The notes under the pieces: model-generated
What the model was told of the DNA's origin: nothing
Seen by the model: only the letters and a program-made list of their open reading frames with translations
Databases searched by the model: none
In this document: positions 1 through 7,978 of the stretch, piece after piece
Layout of the letters: every line of letters begins with the position of its first letter
Position numbering within the stretch: position 1 is the stretch's first letter
IMG/VR virus record: IMGVR_UViG_3300031840_000779
Location: 1 to 38,632 of that record
Direction: 5' to 3' (one strand)
DNA: 38,632 nt
DNA from: a virus
Position numbers and translations under genes: made by a program

Positions 1-91
1 GAATGCGGAAGCCGCCGTTGATCAGCGCCGAGCGTACCCGGTCCTTGCTCTCGCGCACGGCGGTATCGGGCAGGCCCACCATGGTGAAGCC
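1..91 (-). pseudogene. comM: Host yifB/comM, part downstream of the prophage insertion (partial)
   Basis: Read on the minus strand, this stretch gives one open frame with the segment TMVGLPDTAVRESKDRVR, a hallmark of the N-terminal domain of the Mg-chelatase-like AAA+ protein YifB/ComM. ComM is known as a helicase acting on branched DNA during natural transformation. The frame begins GF at the 6-bp duplication and leaves the window at base 1. The preceding codons lie 38.4 kb away, beyond the prophage (38542-38631). The gene is therefore split close to its 5' end and this downstream part has no start codon of its own here. The identification rests on the two short flanks, which join in frame and in the expected family order. 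Confidence 0.88.
86..91. repeat. Target-site duplication GAAGCC, left copy
   Basis: GAAGCC occurs directly outside the TG end of the prophage and again directly outside the CA end (38542-38547). Removing the prophage and one copy restores an uninterrupted comM reading frame. Mu itself makes 5-bp duplications; here 6 bp are needed if the element is bounded by TG and CA. Confidence 0.85.
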
Positions 92-102
92 TGAAGCCGC
101 GC

Positions 103-133
103 GCGATAAATCGCGCCCTATGATGCGATAAAT
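103..133 (+). other. Transposase-binding sites, left end (two sites)
   Basis: GCGATAAAT is present at 103-111 and 125-133, 11 and 33 nt from the TG tip. At the other end GCGATAAAT lies at offset 33 (38500-38508, inverted) and the related GGGTTAAAT at offset 11 (38522-38530). Identical offsets and inverted orientation are what is expected of transposase recognition sites in a Mu-type transpososome. Binding is inferred. Bases 134-176, up to the methylase stop, show nothing else. Confidence 0.75.
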
Positions 134-176
134 GATAGGCCGAGATTGTTGCGCGTGGTGAAACCGCCTTGCAAGC

Positions 177-968
177 TCAAAACAGACCAGCCGGCTCAGC
201 GGCCAAGTCCCAGCTGAAGATCAGCACCTCCTGTCGCTCCACACCGGTACCGCCGCCAACGGTGTATCGGATACCGGTGGTCTCCATGTGGAAGTCGGCG
301 AACACCTGGCGGATATCCGGGTGGTCGTTGAGGCTGATGATGGCCTTGCCCTGGATCTGGCCCAGCAGCTCGGCCATACGCTGGTAGTGCTCCCACCCGA
401 AATCGACGCCGTAACCCTCCGTCTCCCAGTACGGCGGGTCCATGTAGAAGAGCGTGTGCGGCCGGTCGTACCGGCGGATCACTTCCTCCCAGCCCAGGTT
501 CTCGATCCAAACGTCTGATAGCCGCAGGTGGGCGGCTGAAAGGCTCTCCTCCAGGCGCAGTAGGTTCAGGCCGGGCGGAGACGTGGTGGCGGTGCCAAAG
601 CTCTGGCCCTGGACGCGGCCGCCGAACGCCAGGTGCTGGAGGTAGTAGAAGCGCGCCGCGCGCTGGATGTCCGTAAGCGTCTCCGGCCGGGTCATCTTCT
701 GCCACTCGAACACCTTCCGGCTGCTGAGCGCCCACTTGAACTGGCGCACGAACTCTTCCAGGTGGTGCTGGACGACGCGGTACAGGTTGATCAGCTCACC
801 GTTGATGTCGTTCAACACCTCGGTCTCGGCGGGTACAGGGCGCATGAACAAGAGCGCGGCGCCTCCGGCGAACGGCTCCACGTAGCACTTGTGAGGGGGT
901 AGGAACGGGATGATCCGGTCGACCAGGCGGCGCTTGCCGCCCAGCCACGGGATGATGGGGTCTGCCAT
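177..968 (-). CDS. DNA adenine methyltransferase (Dam/D12 class), in the mom position
   Basis: The 263-residue protein is an N6-adenine methyltransferase of the D12 (Dam-like) class. It has the N-terminal GGK motif (residues 10-12), the SAM-binding EPFAGG motif (31-36) and the catalytic DPPY motif (177-180). It is the last gene of the late strand and follows com by 11 bp. In Mu the same place holds mom, whose base modification protects phage DNA from host restriction. By position and expression logic this enzyme probably does the same by methylating phage DNA late in infection. The start ATG at 968 follows an AGGAGG that is largely buried in a hairpin (970-991). The methylated sequence cannot be told from the protein. 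Confidence 0.93.
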   Translation of the reverse strand: MADPIIPWLGGKRRLVDRIIPFLPPHKCYVEPFAGGAALLFMRPVPAETEVLNDINGELINLYRVVQHHLEEFVRQFKWALSSRKVFEWQKMTRPETLTDIQRAARFYYLQHLAFGGRVQGQSFGTATTSPPGLNLLRLEESLSAAHLRLSDVWIENLGWEEVIRRYDRPHTLFYMDPPYWETEGYGVDFGWEHYQRMAELLGQIQGKAIISLNDHPDIRQVFADFHMETTGIRYTVGGGTGVERQEVLIFSWDLAAEPAGLF

Positions 969-969
969 G

Positions 970-991
970 AAGCCTCCTGCTATCGAGGCTC
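970..991 (-). promoter_or_regulatory. Translation-inhibiting stem-loop over the methylase RBS
   Basis: On the transcript the arms GAGCCTC (991-985) and GAGGCTT (976-970) form a 7-bp stem with one G-U pair and an 8-nt loop. Four of the five bases of the Shine-Dalgarno GGAGG (977-973) lie in the 3' arm, and the 5' arm is made of the last codons of com. In Mu, a stem-loop hides the mom start region and Com protein binds next to it to free it. The arrangement here is the same in principle, though with a different methylase. Confidence 0.7.
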
Positions 992-1111
992 AGGGGCCTT
1001 CTGGTGGGTATTCAGTTGCCCGCAGCGCGGGCATTTGATGCTGATCCAGGTGTAGACCGCTTCGGCCAGCTTCCGCCGGCACCGGTCACAACGCACTTCT
1101 TGTTTCGTCAT
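980..1111 (-). CDS. com: Com-like zinc-finger translational regulator
   Basis: A 43-residue protein, ATG at 1111 to TAG at 980. It has two CxxC pairs (C8-x2-C11 and C27-x2-C30) with the KCPRCGQLN segment typical of the Mu Com family, small zinc-finger proteins that bind RNA and activate mom translation. It lies directly upstream of the methylase with an 11-bp gap, matching the Mu com-mom order. It is probably translated from the long structured leader described at 1116-1234. Partner and mode of action are inferred from the Mu system; the family assignment from the motif and position is firm. Confidence 0.88.
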   Translation of the reverse strand: MTKQEVRCDRCRRKLAEAVYTWISIKCPRCGQLNTHQKAPEPR

Positions 1112-1115
1112 CTGC

Positions 1116-1234
1116 AAAGCCTTTGCGGTATCTGCTAGGCTTTCTCCGCTCGGTACCGGGCGGGGAGCCTTGCCGGCTCGCAGCGTGCTCTGCGGGTTGG
1201 GCCTGGTTAGGGTGTTACCGCACCCGCGCCAGGC
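1116..1234 (-). ncRNA. Structured RNA leader upstream of com
   Basis: The transcript from the 1.34-kb promoter would carry about 190 nt before com without an evident open frame. This leader contains a chain of perfect stems: GCCTGG/CCAGGC (1229-1234 with 1201-1206) enclosing GGGTG/CACCC (1221-1225 with 1210-1214), then CGCAG/CTGCG (1190-1194 with 1179-1183), GAGCC/GGCTC (1175-1179 with 1165-1169; these two share base 1179), and a 7-bp AAAGCCT/AGGCTTT hairpin (1137-1143 with 1116-1122) ending 4 nt before the com ATG. Such packing over 120 nt suggests a functional RNA: a leader that controls com, or a separate small RNA. I do not recognise the family with certainty. Confidence 0.5.
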
Positions 1235-1308
1235 GCTCCTCTTTTCCTGTGCTGGTTACATCTGAGACTCCGTCGGTGCCTGGGTAGTGATGAAATTAAG
1301 TGCCTTAG

Positions 1309-1353
1309 ATCATCGCCCAGAGTGCCGGCGCCGTCGTTTGAACTCGGGCAAAG
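1309..1353 (-). promoter_or_regulatory. Late promoter P4 (com-methylase)
   Basis: This is the weakest copy of the four-member late promoter set. The dyad reads, on the minus strand, CTTTG-N8-CAAAC (1353-1336) with the shared core TTTGCCC..GTTCAAA. A -10-like GATGAT lies at 1314-1309 with the same 21-bp spacing as two other copies, predicting a start near 1302. The outermost dyad bases are degenerate, so activation may be weaker or later than at the other copies. Confidence 0.65.
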
Positions 1354-1370
1354 CTCGGGTGGGTAGCGGA

Positions 1371-2123
1371 TCATACTCCAATCCCCATAGTGTAATTCCC
1401 AAGAATTGCTGTTGGGGTGAGTGCGTAGTCGTAAATAGCTGCCTCAGCTAGCCGGCCAGTAAAGTACTGAGATGCGGTGTTTGCTCTCGCCAGATTCATG
1501 GAGCGGGTGGTGCTGAGGCTTCCCGCTGCACCGAGGCCGATCATGTCCGAATCAGTGATTGAGCCTATTGAATCTCCATCGATGTAAAGCGCGAGGTTCC
1601 CGGTTTCATCGTTATAAACCAGCGCTACATGATGAGGGTTTCCGTCCAGGAGAGCCTGATAGCCGCTAGACGCTAGGTCGTAGATGCTCTCGCCATTGTC
1701 CGCCTCGACCGACGTGTTCTTCCAACCAGCGTCTTCCGGAGAAATGGCAAATCCCGGAACTCCGGTGCCAAACGTCCCCTGACCGCGATGATCAAAAATT
1801 CGGACGATGCCCGCCAGCGGCTGCGTGGACGAGAACCATACCTCCGCAGTGAAGGAGCCACCAGGGTTCCAGATCCCCAGATCAACATAATTGGTGCCAT
1901 CGAACACCGCCGACCCGCCACCTACAACGAGCGCGCCCTGATTTAACACTGCTCCGTCCGTGTAGGCGCCGTCCATACCACCCGCCAGATCAAAAGCGGT
2001 TGCCCCGTCGGTTTCGTTCAGCCGCCAATAATGAGCAGGTTGTCTACTTAAAATCAGTTGCTCGTAATTTGTAGGCTTCAGCCCACCGGCCGCCAAGAGC
2101 CCATGATTCAACGGAAACATCAT
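1371..2123 (-). CDS. LamG/concanavalin-like domain protein, probable receptor-binding tail protein
   Basis: A 250-residue protein; the ATG at 2123 overlaps the preceding stop by ATGA. After an N-terminal segment with PAHYWRLNE, it shows the pattern of the laminin-G/concanavalin-like jelly roll: DLAGGMDGAY, FDGTNYVDLG, FTAEVWF, HHVALVYN, LALYIDGDSIG, GRLAEAAIYDYAL. Such domains bind sugars or surface ligands and are common at the tips of phage tails and in adhesins. It is the last tail gene before the com cassette, a usual place for receptor-binding proteins. Base composition is visibly less GC-rich than in the neighbouring genes, which suggests recent acquisition. Confidence 0.75.
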   Translation of the reverse strand: MMFPLNHGLLAAGGLKPTNYEQLILSRQPAHYWRLNETDGATAFDLAGGMDGAYTDGAVLNQGALVVGGGSAVFDGTNYVDLGIWNPGGSFTAEVWFSSTQPLAGIVRIFDHRGQGTFGTGVPGFAISPEDAGWKNTSVEADNGESIYDLASSGYQALLDGNPHHVALVYNDETGNLALYIDGDSIGSITDSDMIGLGAAGSLSTTRSMNLARANTASQYFTGRLAEAAIYDYALTPTAILGNYTMGIGV

Positions 2124-2845
2124 ACGCGCTGACCTCCGAGCCACCAGAGATTGGCGGACTGCCGGAAGAACGACAGCGGCGCCCATTTCGCAGAGGTGGA
2201 TAGCTTGTCGCCCTCAGCAACGACATCTGAATCTGAGTCGCCCTGGACGCTCACCGGGCCGTCCCCGGCCTGGATGATCGCACCTTCGACATTGGCACCC
2301 ATGGTCAGCGCGGTACTGCCTGGGAACGTGATGATCACCGGGTCATCGCTGGTGCACCATAGAGTCTTCCCACTGTCGCTCTCTTCGAGTGTGTAGTTGG
2401 TACCGCTGATCACCTTAATGCTGGCACCGGCGCTACTGCCGCCGGTGGGAGCTAGGCTCCATGCCCCATTCTTCCGAACGTAGGAATTCCCATCGCTCGG
2501 GGCGTCGTTAACCGTCGCCATTGAGCCCAACTCATCCAGCGTGAGAGAGGTTTTCGCCCATACAGCGGCGCCTTCGGCGGCGTCGAGGCAGCGAAATATC
2601 TCCCCCGAGCTGACGTTGAACCAGGTGGAACCAGCGCTGTACCCAAGGCTGCTGTCATCCGCCGCGCCGGGGTCGGTGCTCGCGGATAGATTGTCCAGAT
2701 ACCCCGAACCGCCAGAGCCGAGGTAGGCCTGGAGGACTGATAGCGCGACCCGGCGGGATTTCAGGTCGCCCCCGACCGTCTGGCTGACTTCGAGCAACTC
2801 CGTGCCCTGCAGCGCCTCCGCGTCGCTGAGGTCAGAAATCTTCAT
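2120..2845 (-). CDS. Tail protein of unknown function (241 aa)
   Basis: The true start is the ATG at 2845 (MKISDLSDAEAL…), overlapping the stop of the large upstream tail gene by ATGA. The N-terminus with ISDLSDAEALQGTELLEVSQ resembles start regions of tail-fibre-like and tail-attached proteins of many phages, where a short helix precedes fibre or pectin-like repeats. The remainder is rich in Ser, Gly, Asp and Thr with beta-type spacing and ends in LWWLGGQRV. Position between the tip protein and the LamG protein suggests a fibre or adaptor role. No catalytic motif is visible. Confidence 0.6.
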   Translation of the reverse strand: MKISDLSDAEALQGTELLEVSQTVGGDLKSRRVALSVLQAYLGSGGSGYLDNLSASTDPGAADDSSLGYSAGSTWFNVSSGEIFRCLDAAEGAAVWAKTSLTLDELGSMATVNDAPSDGNSYVRKNGAWSLAPTGGSSAGASIKVISGTNYTLEESDSGKTLWCTSDDPVIITFPGSTALTMGANVEGAIIQAGDGPVSVQGDSDSDVVAEGDKLSTSAKWAPLSFFRQSANLWWLGGQRV

Positions 2846-5046
2846 TCGATACTCCTCGTTTGTCCTTCTTCGGTGCGGCGAAGCGTGCCGTCTTCGGCGG
2901 CGCGCGGCTCCGTGACCGTGTAGTTGAATGTGTGGCGGAAGGCTTGCCAGCTCTGCAGGCCGTCTCGCAGCGCCGTCACTTCGATGGTGAACACGCCGTC
3001 GTAGCCTGGATGGACCGTGGCCTGGTTGCCGCTGACCGTCTCCTGGAGCACCTGGCTGGCGCCGTCGAAAACAGTGAACTGGTAGGTGGTGCTCTCTTCT
3101 GGCAAAACACCGCCGTCCATCCAGGGCACGAGCACGTCTTGTTGCAGCAGGCGATTGCGGTGGACCCAACTGACGACCAGGTCCCCGAAAAGCGCTTCCG
3201 GCCATAGCTGGCCGTTGAGTCGGGCGCGTGCCGGTGGGTACGGCCGCGCCTGGCGTTGGTCCAGCTGCAGGGACACGGTGGTGGCAAGCGCGGGATCCAG
3301 CTGCTCGCCCGTGGTTCGGGAGATCAGCTTCGCGTCGACGCTGTCGCCGTCGACGTACTCGGTCGGGTCTGCGGCCGCGTAGGTGTCGTAGAACCAGATC
3401 CGGGTCCCGGCTGGGTGCCGTGCCGGCACGGTGTCCACGCAGGCCCGTGAGACGCTAACTTCGAACGTCTCGATATCGAGGCTGTCGACGCGGACGATCT
3501 CCTCGCCGATCAGTGCGGCGCGGCCCGGCTTGACCAGGTCGAGATCGATGCCGGCGGACAGGATGGCCACCGTGTCCTCCGGGCCCAGCTCGGCATCGAG
3601 CACGGCCGTGGGCACCCAGTCGCCCACGTCGCGCTTCTCGAACGCGGCCGACCCGACCCGGGTGGTGAGGTTGTAGTTGAGGGAGAGGCCTGTGGGGCGG
3701 ACACCGAGCGCGCCCAGGAAGCCGGAATCGGGCTCCAGCGCGTCGCGCTGCGCCTGGGTGGTCTGACGCACCAGGTCACGGTAGGACACCTCCAGGAGGC
3801 GTTGATAGAGCGCCGGCTGGGCCGTCCTGTTGGGCGGCTGCCACGTGGACGGCTGCTGGTCGGTGTAAACGTTGCTCGGCAGCCCGAACACGTCGAGCAG
3901 CGCTGTCACAGTGATCGCCGCGTCGTTGACGGTACCGGCTTCGATGCGGCCCACACGAAGCACTACCTTGTCGATGCCATCGTCCGGCGCGCTGATGCGG
4001 AAAACACCGCCGGGCTCCAGCGCCGCCCCCCGCCGGTCCAGACGGACCTTGAACTTGCGCACGCCGCGTTGAGCCCGGATCTCGCGCTGGGCGACGCGGC
4101 TGGCCAGCTCGTGGGTGGGCAGCCCGGGGTAGTCGGCGCTGGTGCTGATCACCGTGCCGGCGGACTGGATGGCGCCCAGGTTCTGCTCGCGCGCCGTGCG
4201 GTCTTCATTTGTGATCGGGTCGCGGTAGTTGACCACCACTTCGTTGGGAATGGTCTCGCCGGCAGAGAGCGTATCTTCCTCGATCGAGAGCAGCCCGCTG
4301 TCGTAGGTGAACAGCGGCAGATCTTCGGGCACGTAGTCGTCGCGGATCAGCCGGAGCGTCATCAGACCGGTGCGCCGGCTGATGAACTGCGCGCCGCCGA
4401 TATGATCGATGATCGTCTGCATGAAGGCGTTCACGGACTCTTTCCGCGTCCAAAGCAGGCAGAGGCCGAACCCTTCGTTGTAAAGCCGATCGGCGGCCTC
4501 TGTGTACGACTGGTAGTCGATGCGGTTGTCGCTGAGGCCTCGGCCCCAGCGGCGGTCGGTCTGACACGCGACCAGCATGTGGGCCGGGTTCATTGCGTGG
4601 ATCTGGCCATCGGCCAGCTCGATCTTGACCTTCTCCGGATACCAGCATGCGCCGTCCCAGCCTTTGGTGTGCCGGCGGTACCGGATTTTCCACGGCTTCG
4701 GATACGGGTTCATGGCCCCGATCTGGCCGTCGAAGAACAGGGTGAACATGCCTCTGAACGCCGGCACTAGGCCACCCAGCATGTTCTTCAGGCGCGTCAG
4801 CACGCCCTGGTTGGGCTCGCCCATTAGGACGTCCAGGCCACCGACAATGCCACCCTCCGCCTCATCGCCGCCGAAGAGGTAACCCTTGTTGATGTTGATG
4901 CGGGTGTTACCCGTTACCGAACCGTTCCAAGCCCGGCGATCGCCGACTCGGATCTCGACAAGCTCATCGACCGGCCCCCGGCCGATCCCCATATGTATGC
5001 CGAAGTAGTAGCGGTACCCGACCGTGACTTCCTTACTGCCGCCCAT
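2842..5046 (-). CDS. Tail tip protein (host-specificity/J-like, Phage-tail_3 type)
   Basis: A 734-residue protein. The ATG at 5046 is preferred over the upstream start at 5076 because a GGGAGG lies 8 nt before it. The middle region with IPNEVVVNYRDPITNEDRTA and repeated beta-rich domains resembles the putative phage tail protein family (Phage-tail_3) and lambda gpJ-like tip proteins, which form the central tail tip and contact the receptor. The C-terminal part (…TVFDGASQVLQETVSGNQ…) looks like fibronectin-type beta domains. It follows the hub protein and two small proteins, the usual order in transposable siphophages such as B3 and D3112. Confidence 0.8.
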   Translation of the reverse strand: MGGSKEVTVGYRYYFGIHMGIGRGPVDELVEIRVGDRRAWNGSVTGNTRININKGYLFGGDEAEGGIVGGLDVLMGEPNQGVLTRLKNMLGGLVPAFRGMFTLFFDGQIGAMNPYPKPWKIRYRRHTKGWDGACWYPEKVKIELADGQIHAMNPAHMLVACQTDRRWGRGLSDNRIDYQSYTEAADRLYNEGFGLCLLWTRKESVNAFMQTIIDHIGGAQFISRRTGLMTLRLIRDDYVPEDLPLFTYDSGLLSIEEDTLSAGETIPNEVVVNYRDPITNEDRTAREQNLGAIQSAGTVISTSADYPGLPTHELASRVAQREIRAQRGVRKFKVRLDRRGAALEPGGVFRISAPDDGIDKVVLRVGRIEAGTVNDAAITVTALLDVFGLPSNVYTDQQPSTWQPPNRTAQPALYQRLLEVSYRDLVRQTTQAQRDALEPDSGFLGALGVRPTGLSLNYNLTTRVGSAAFEKRDVGDWVPTAVLDAELGPEDTVAILSAGIDLDLVKPGRAALIGEEIVRVDSLDIETFEVSVSRACVDTVPARHPAGTRIWFYDTYAAADPTEYVDGDSVDAKLISRTTGEQLDPALATTVSLQLDQRQARPYPPARARLNGQLWPEALFGDLVVSWVHRNRLLQQDVLVPWMDGGVLPEESTTYQFTVFDGASQVLQETVSGNQATVHPGYDGVFTIEVTALRDGLQSWQAFRHTFNYTVTEPRAAEDGTLRRTEEGQTRSIE

Positions 5047-5242
5047 CGGCTTCCTCCCGTGCGACAGCGGCGACACGCAAGCCGAGCGCGTCGCCGGTGG
5101 CCTCGACCTGGTCGACCGTCAGTTGACCGCGCCGGCAGTCCTCAAACGCCAGGTCGTGCCGCTTGAACCACGCGCGCGCGCCGGACATGCAAAGCCCGGC
5201 TTCGTGGATGTGTCGCGGGTAGACCCGGACAGGCTCGGTCAC
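5033..5242 (-). CDS. Small tail-module protein (69 aa)
   Basis: The start is the GTG at 5242, which overlaps the upstream TGA (GTGA). The product overlaps the next gene by 14 bp. The segment GLCMSGARAWFKRHDL is a recognisable core of a small protein commonly found between the BR0599-type hub protein and the large tip protein in siphophages. Its role is unknown; the conserved position suggests a tip-assembly factor. It contains no membrane segment. Confidence 0.7.
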   Translation of the reverse strand: MTEPVRVYPRHIHEAGLCMSGARAWFKRHDLAFEDCRRGQLTVDQVEATGDALGLRVAAVAREEADGRQ

Positions 5243-5475
5243 TTCTTGCCTCCGTCGGATTCGATCGGTGTTGTGCGGTAGTTGCCGACACCGAGCACCG
5301 TCCAGCCCGTCGACCAAACGTCACCGAAAGCGACGGCCTGGGGGGTGCCCTCTTCAGCGGTTGGGAAGTCGAAATCCGTGAACGCCGCCGGCTTTGGCTT
5401 TGGCGGTTTCGGTGCCAGAGCCGAGCTGAGGGCGGCCACCACCAGCATGATCGCGATATTGACCAGAAAACCCAT
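5239..5475 (-). CDS. Small membrane-associated tail-module protein (78 aa)
   Basis: One hydrophobic N-terminal helix (about residues 4-21) is followed by a Pro/Lys-rich stretch (APKPPKPKPAAF) and a polar domain with TPQAVAFGDVWSTGW. Proteins of this shape sit at this place in the tails of several transposable siphophages. The helix could insert in the host membrane during DNA entry or act in tail-tip assembly. A GGAG lies upstream of the ATG at 5475. The reading frame ends inside the next gene's start. Confidence 0.7.
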   Translation of the reverse strand: MGFLVNIAIMLVVAALSSALAPKPPKPKPAAFTDFDFPTAEEGTPQAVAFGDVWSTGWTVLGVGNYRTTPIESDGGKK

Positions 5476-5487
5476 GTCGTCGTCTCC

Positions 5488-6306
5488 TCAAAAAACCGGG
5501 TTGCCATCGAACGGTGAGCGCCCGGGCAGCGCCGGCACGCCGCCGTAGTTCTCGACGTTGTCAAACTTGCTGTCGCACACCGCCACCGTTCGGGCGCAGC
5601 CTGGGTAAGCGCGCACCTGGACACCTGGCTTCAGCTCCAGGGAGCCGCCGAGCAGGGTGAGGTTGGTGCCCACGTGGCTGTCGATGCCGCGCTGTTCCAC
5701 CGCGCCGCTAACGACCTCCCACTCGATGAAGCCGCCGGTGAACCAGCCGTCCGGATGGGCGCCGAACGGCCCGGCGGTGATCGTGATGCCGCTGGCGCTG
5801 GTGAGGGTAGCCGTGGTGCGGAACTGCTCCTTATCGACGCGGCAGTTGGTGTCGTAAAGCGCGTAGGGGCATTGGCGGCCCCACACCAGGCGCAAGCCGG
5901 TGTTGTCCTGCTCGGACGACAGTGGCCTGCAGACCAGCTTCGCCTTGCCAGCGCGACGCTTCAGGATGACGTCGCTCAGCAGCCCCACCCACTTCACCAG
6001 CGCAGCCGGGTCGCCCAGGTCTTTGTCCCAGATCGTCAGCTCGATGGGCGTGCTGGGCGGGTAGATCCGGTAGATGCCGAGCAGCTCCAGATCCAGGGGG
6101 ACATCGATGTTCAGGGCGTCGGCGCTGGCTTCGCCGGTTTGGCGAATGCCGTCGTCTTTGATCTGGATGCTGTGGAAGGTCTGGTTATCCTGGACCACGT
6201 CCAGGCCAGCGTTGGTATAGCGCCACCGTTGCGCACCTCGGGCGAACTCATACAGCTGAATCGGCCGAGCGTTCGAGATTGAGGCGTCCAGATCGTCATA
6301 GCTCAT
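5488..6306 (-). CDS. Baseplate hub protein, DUF2163/BR0599 family
   Basis: A 272-residue protein with the two parts of the BR0599 family: an N-terminal DUF2163 domain (about 15-140) and a C-terminal part with conserved Cys residues (CPYALYDTNCR, GCARTVAVCDSKFDN) and the closing NYGGVPALPGRSPF. This family is a tail-tip hub component of siphophages and gene transfer agents, acting between the distal tail tube and the tip protein. It overlaps the upstream 560-residue gene by 11 bp, so the two are probably translationally coupled. Confidence 0.88.
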   Translation of the reverse strand: MSYDDLDASISNARPIQLYEFARGAQRWRYTNAGLDVVQDNQTFHSIQIKDDGIRQTGEASADALNIDVPLDLELLGIYRIYPPSTPIELTIWDKDLGDPAALVKWVGLLSDVILKRRAGKAKLVCRPLSSEQDNTGLRLVWGRQCPYALYDTNCRVDKEQFRTTATLTSASGITITAGPFGAHPDGWFTGGFIEWEVVSGAVEQRGIDSHVGTNLTLLGGSLELKPGVQVRAYPGCARTVAVCDSKFDNVENYGGVPALPGRSPFDGNPVF

Positions 6307-7978
6307 CGCGCACCCCTCGGAGCACCAACTGGGCCCGGGCCGAGCCTTCCACGTCAGTGATGTGCTCCAGCTCGACGGTGTCGCTGTCCAACCGCATCAG
6401 CGTCATCCAGCTCACGCGGCGCACCTGGTTGCCCTCGAACTCGACGTCCCAGGGCTCACCGAGGTTCAACCGCTCAGTTGCGGCGTCCAGCTCCGAGGAT
6501 CCCAGCACACGCCGGTACCGGACCGTCCCGTCATTCAGCTCCACCCGAATATCGCGCCGGCCGGTGATGCCGGCGGCGAAACGGCCGTATTGGATGTGGG
6601 CCACGTCGAGGAACGACGTGCTGGTGGCCACCGGCGCAGTCACGTCCAGATCGTCCATCCACGTAGGCATCCAGAGCGCCCCTTGGCGGCCGCGTAACGC
6701 GTACATCAGGCTGCGGAAATCGGCGCGCTCCTCGGCACCATCCAAGAGCCAGCCGTGGCCCTGCACCGGGAAACTGATGCCGGCCTGGTCGCGCACGTTC
6801 GGTGCGGCCGTTCCGTTATCGAGCACCTTAAGCAGGCGCTCGTAGGACAGGCTCAAGTCCCGGCTCTCTTCCGGCCGGATATCCAGAACGGGCCAGCCGC
6901 GATATTCAGGGAGCACGTGGCTGGCCGGCCAGGCCGACGGCGTTTCGAGACGGAACTCTACATCGCCACGCACCGCCCGGTTGGTCATCCGCGTGAGCGC
7001 CGGCTGATCGGTCAGGCGCGCGGTGCGAACCGGATAGAGCCGCACGGTGTGCGGCCAGTCCCGCTTCACCGGGTTGCGCAGACCGATGCGATCGGCTTCC
7101 ACCGTGAGGATCTCCAGCACCTCATAGTCAACGGCCTGCTCACCGAGCAGCAGCACCAAGCCGCCTTCGACAAAGTCCCGGTACCGGGTGTCACAGGCGA
7201 TCTCCGGGCTGCCGGCGGCGACGCCTGGCAGCCACTGAACGTCGTGCCAGATCGGCAGTGCCCACAGACGGGCACCCCATCCGAACACGGCCAGATCCAG
7301 CAGAGCGCGGTCGGGACCCTCCGCCGAGATCGAGAACTCGTAGTGCCGGCGGGGGAGGTCGCGGCCGGCGCGGCGCTGCTCGACGCCCGACTGGCTTGGG
7401 AGCATGTCGGTGAGCCACTCCAGGCGCTCCTGGACGCTCTCCCGCCAGTTCGGCGCCCACGGCCAGGCTGTCACTCGGTTGCCGGTGATGAGGAGTACTG
7501 CCGGCGGCTCACCGGTGAACTGCCAGGTGAACGCAGCGTTGACTACCGGCGGACCATCGACGCCGATCGCGATCTCCCACATGCGCTCGCGTAACGGCTC
7601 AAATTCCATCGGCGGGTCGCCCGGGCCGATGATCTGTATCCCCTCTGCACCTTCACTGGAAAGGTCGTTGAGTAACTTCGGCTCCATGTAAGAATTCCAG
7701 ATTCGAACCTCATGCCGCTGCGCCGAGACTACGTTGCCCGCTTCCAGCACGGGTGGAGTAACGTGGATCCGGTAGTAGTAGTCATCAAGAAAGCGGCCTA
7801 GCCGCTGCCCGGACTCCGTTCGCGGATTCTCCTCAACCGGCTGGCTGTTCGCGATCAAACCGGCTGTCACTCGGCTTCCCAGCCATGAATTCGTTCGTTC
7901 CCCGGGCAAGTCACGCTGCACATCGATCGCCGGTGTAAAGCCAGCTGTGACCGGGAAAATCGCACTGATCGTTTGCAT
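6296..7978 (-). CDS. Tail protein (560 aa), distal-tail region
   Basis: A 560-residue protein with ATG at 7978 overlapping the preceding stop by one base. It is rich in beta-type segments and aromatic residues (IRVFGWGARLWALPIWHDV-type patterns near residue 230) and contains GALWMPTWMDDL. I do not recognise a catalytic motif. Its place, immediately before the DUF2163 hub gene and after the tape-measure block, matches a structural protein of the distal tail in B3/D3112-type phages. Confidence 0.65.
   Translation of the reverse strand: MQTISAIFPVTAGFTPAIDVQRDLPGERTNSWLGSRVTAGLIANSQPVEENPRTESGQRLGRFLDDYYYRIHVTPPVLEAGNVVSAQRHEVRIWNSYMEPKLLNDLSSEGAEGIQIIGPGDPPMEFEPLRERMWEIAIGVDGPPVVNAAFTWQFTGEPPAVLLITGNRVTAWPWAPNWRESVQERLEWLTDMLPSQSGVEQRRAGRDLPRRHYEFSISAEGPDRALLDLAVFGWGARLWALPIWHDVQWLPGVAAGSPEIACDTRYRDFVEGGLVLLLGEQAVDYEVLEILTVEADRIGLRNPVKRDWPHTVRLYPVRTARLTDQPALTRMTNRAVRGDVEFRLETPSAWPASHVLPEYRGWPVLDIRPEESRDLSLSYERLLKVLDNGTAAPNVRDQAGISFPVQGHGWLLDGAEERADFRSLMYALRGRQGALWMPTWMDDLDVTAPVATSTSFLDVAHIQYGRFAAGITGRRDIRVELNDGTVRYRRVLGSSELDAATERLNLGEPWDVEFEGNQVRRVSWMTLMRLDSDTVELEHITDVEGSARAQLVLRGVRDEL

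Noticed and set aside
85-98. TGAAGCC repeated in tandem at the left junction, which could place the phage end at 85
   Set aside because: Starting at 85 would leave no duplicated target and would break the joined ComM frame. The end-site offsets match the other tip only for a start at 92.
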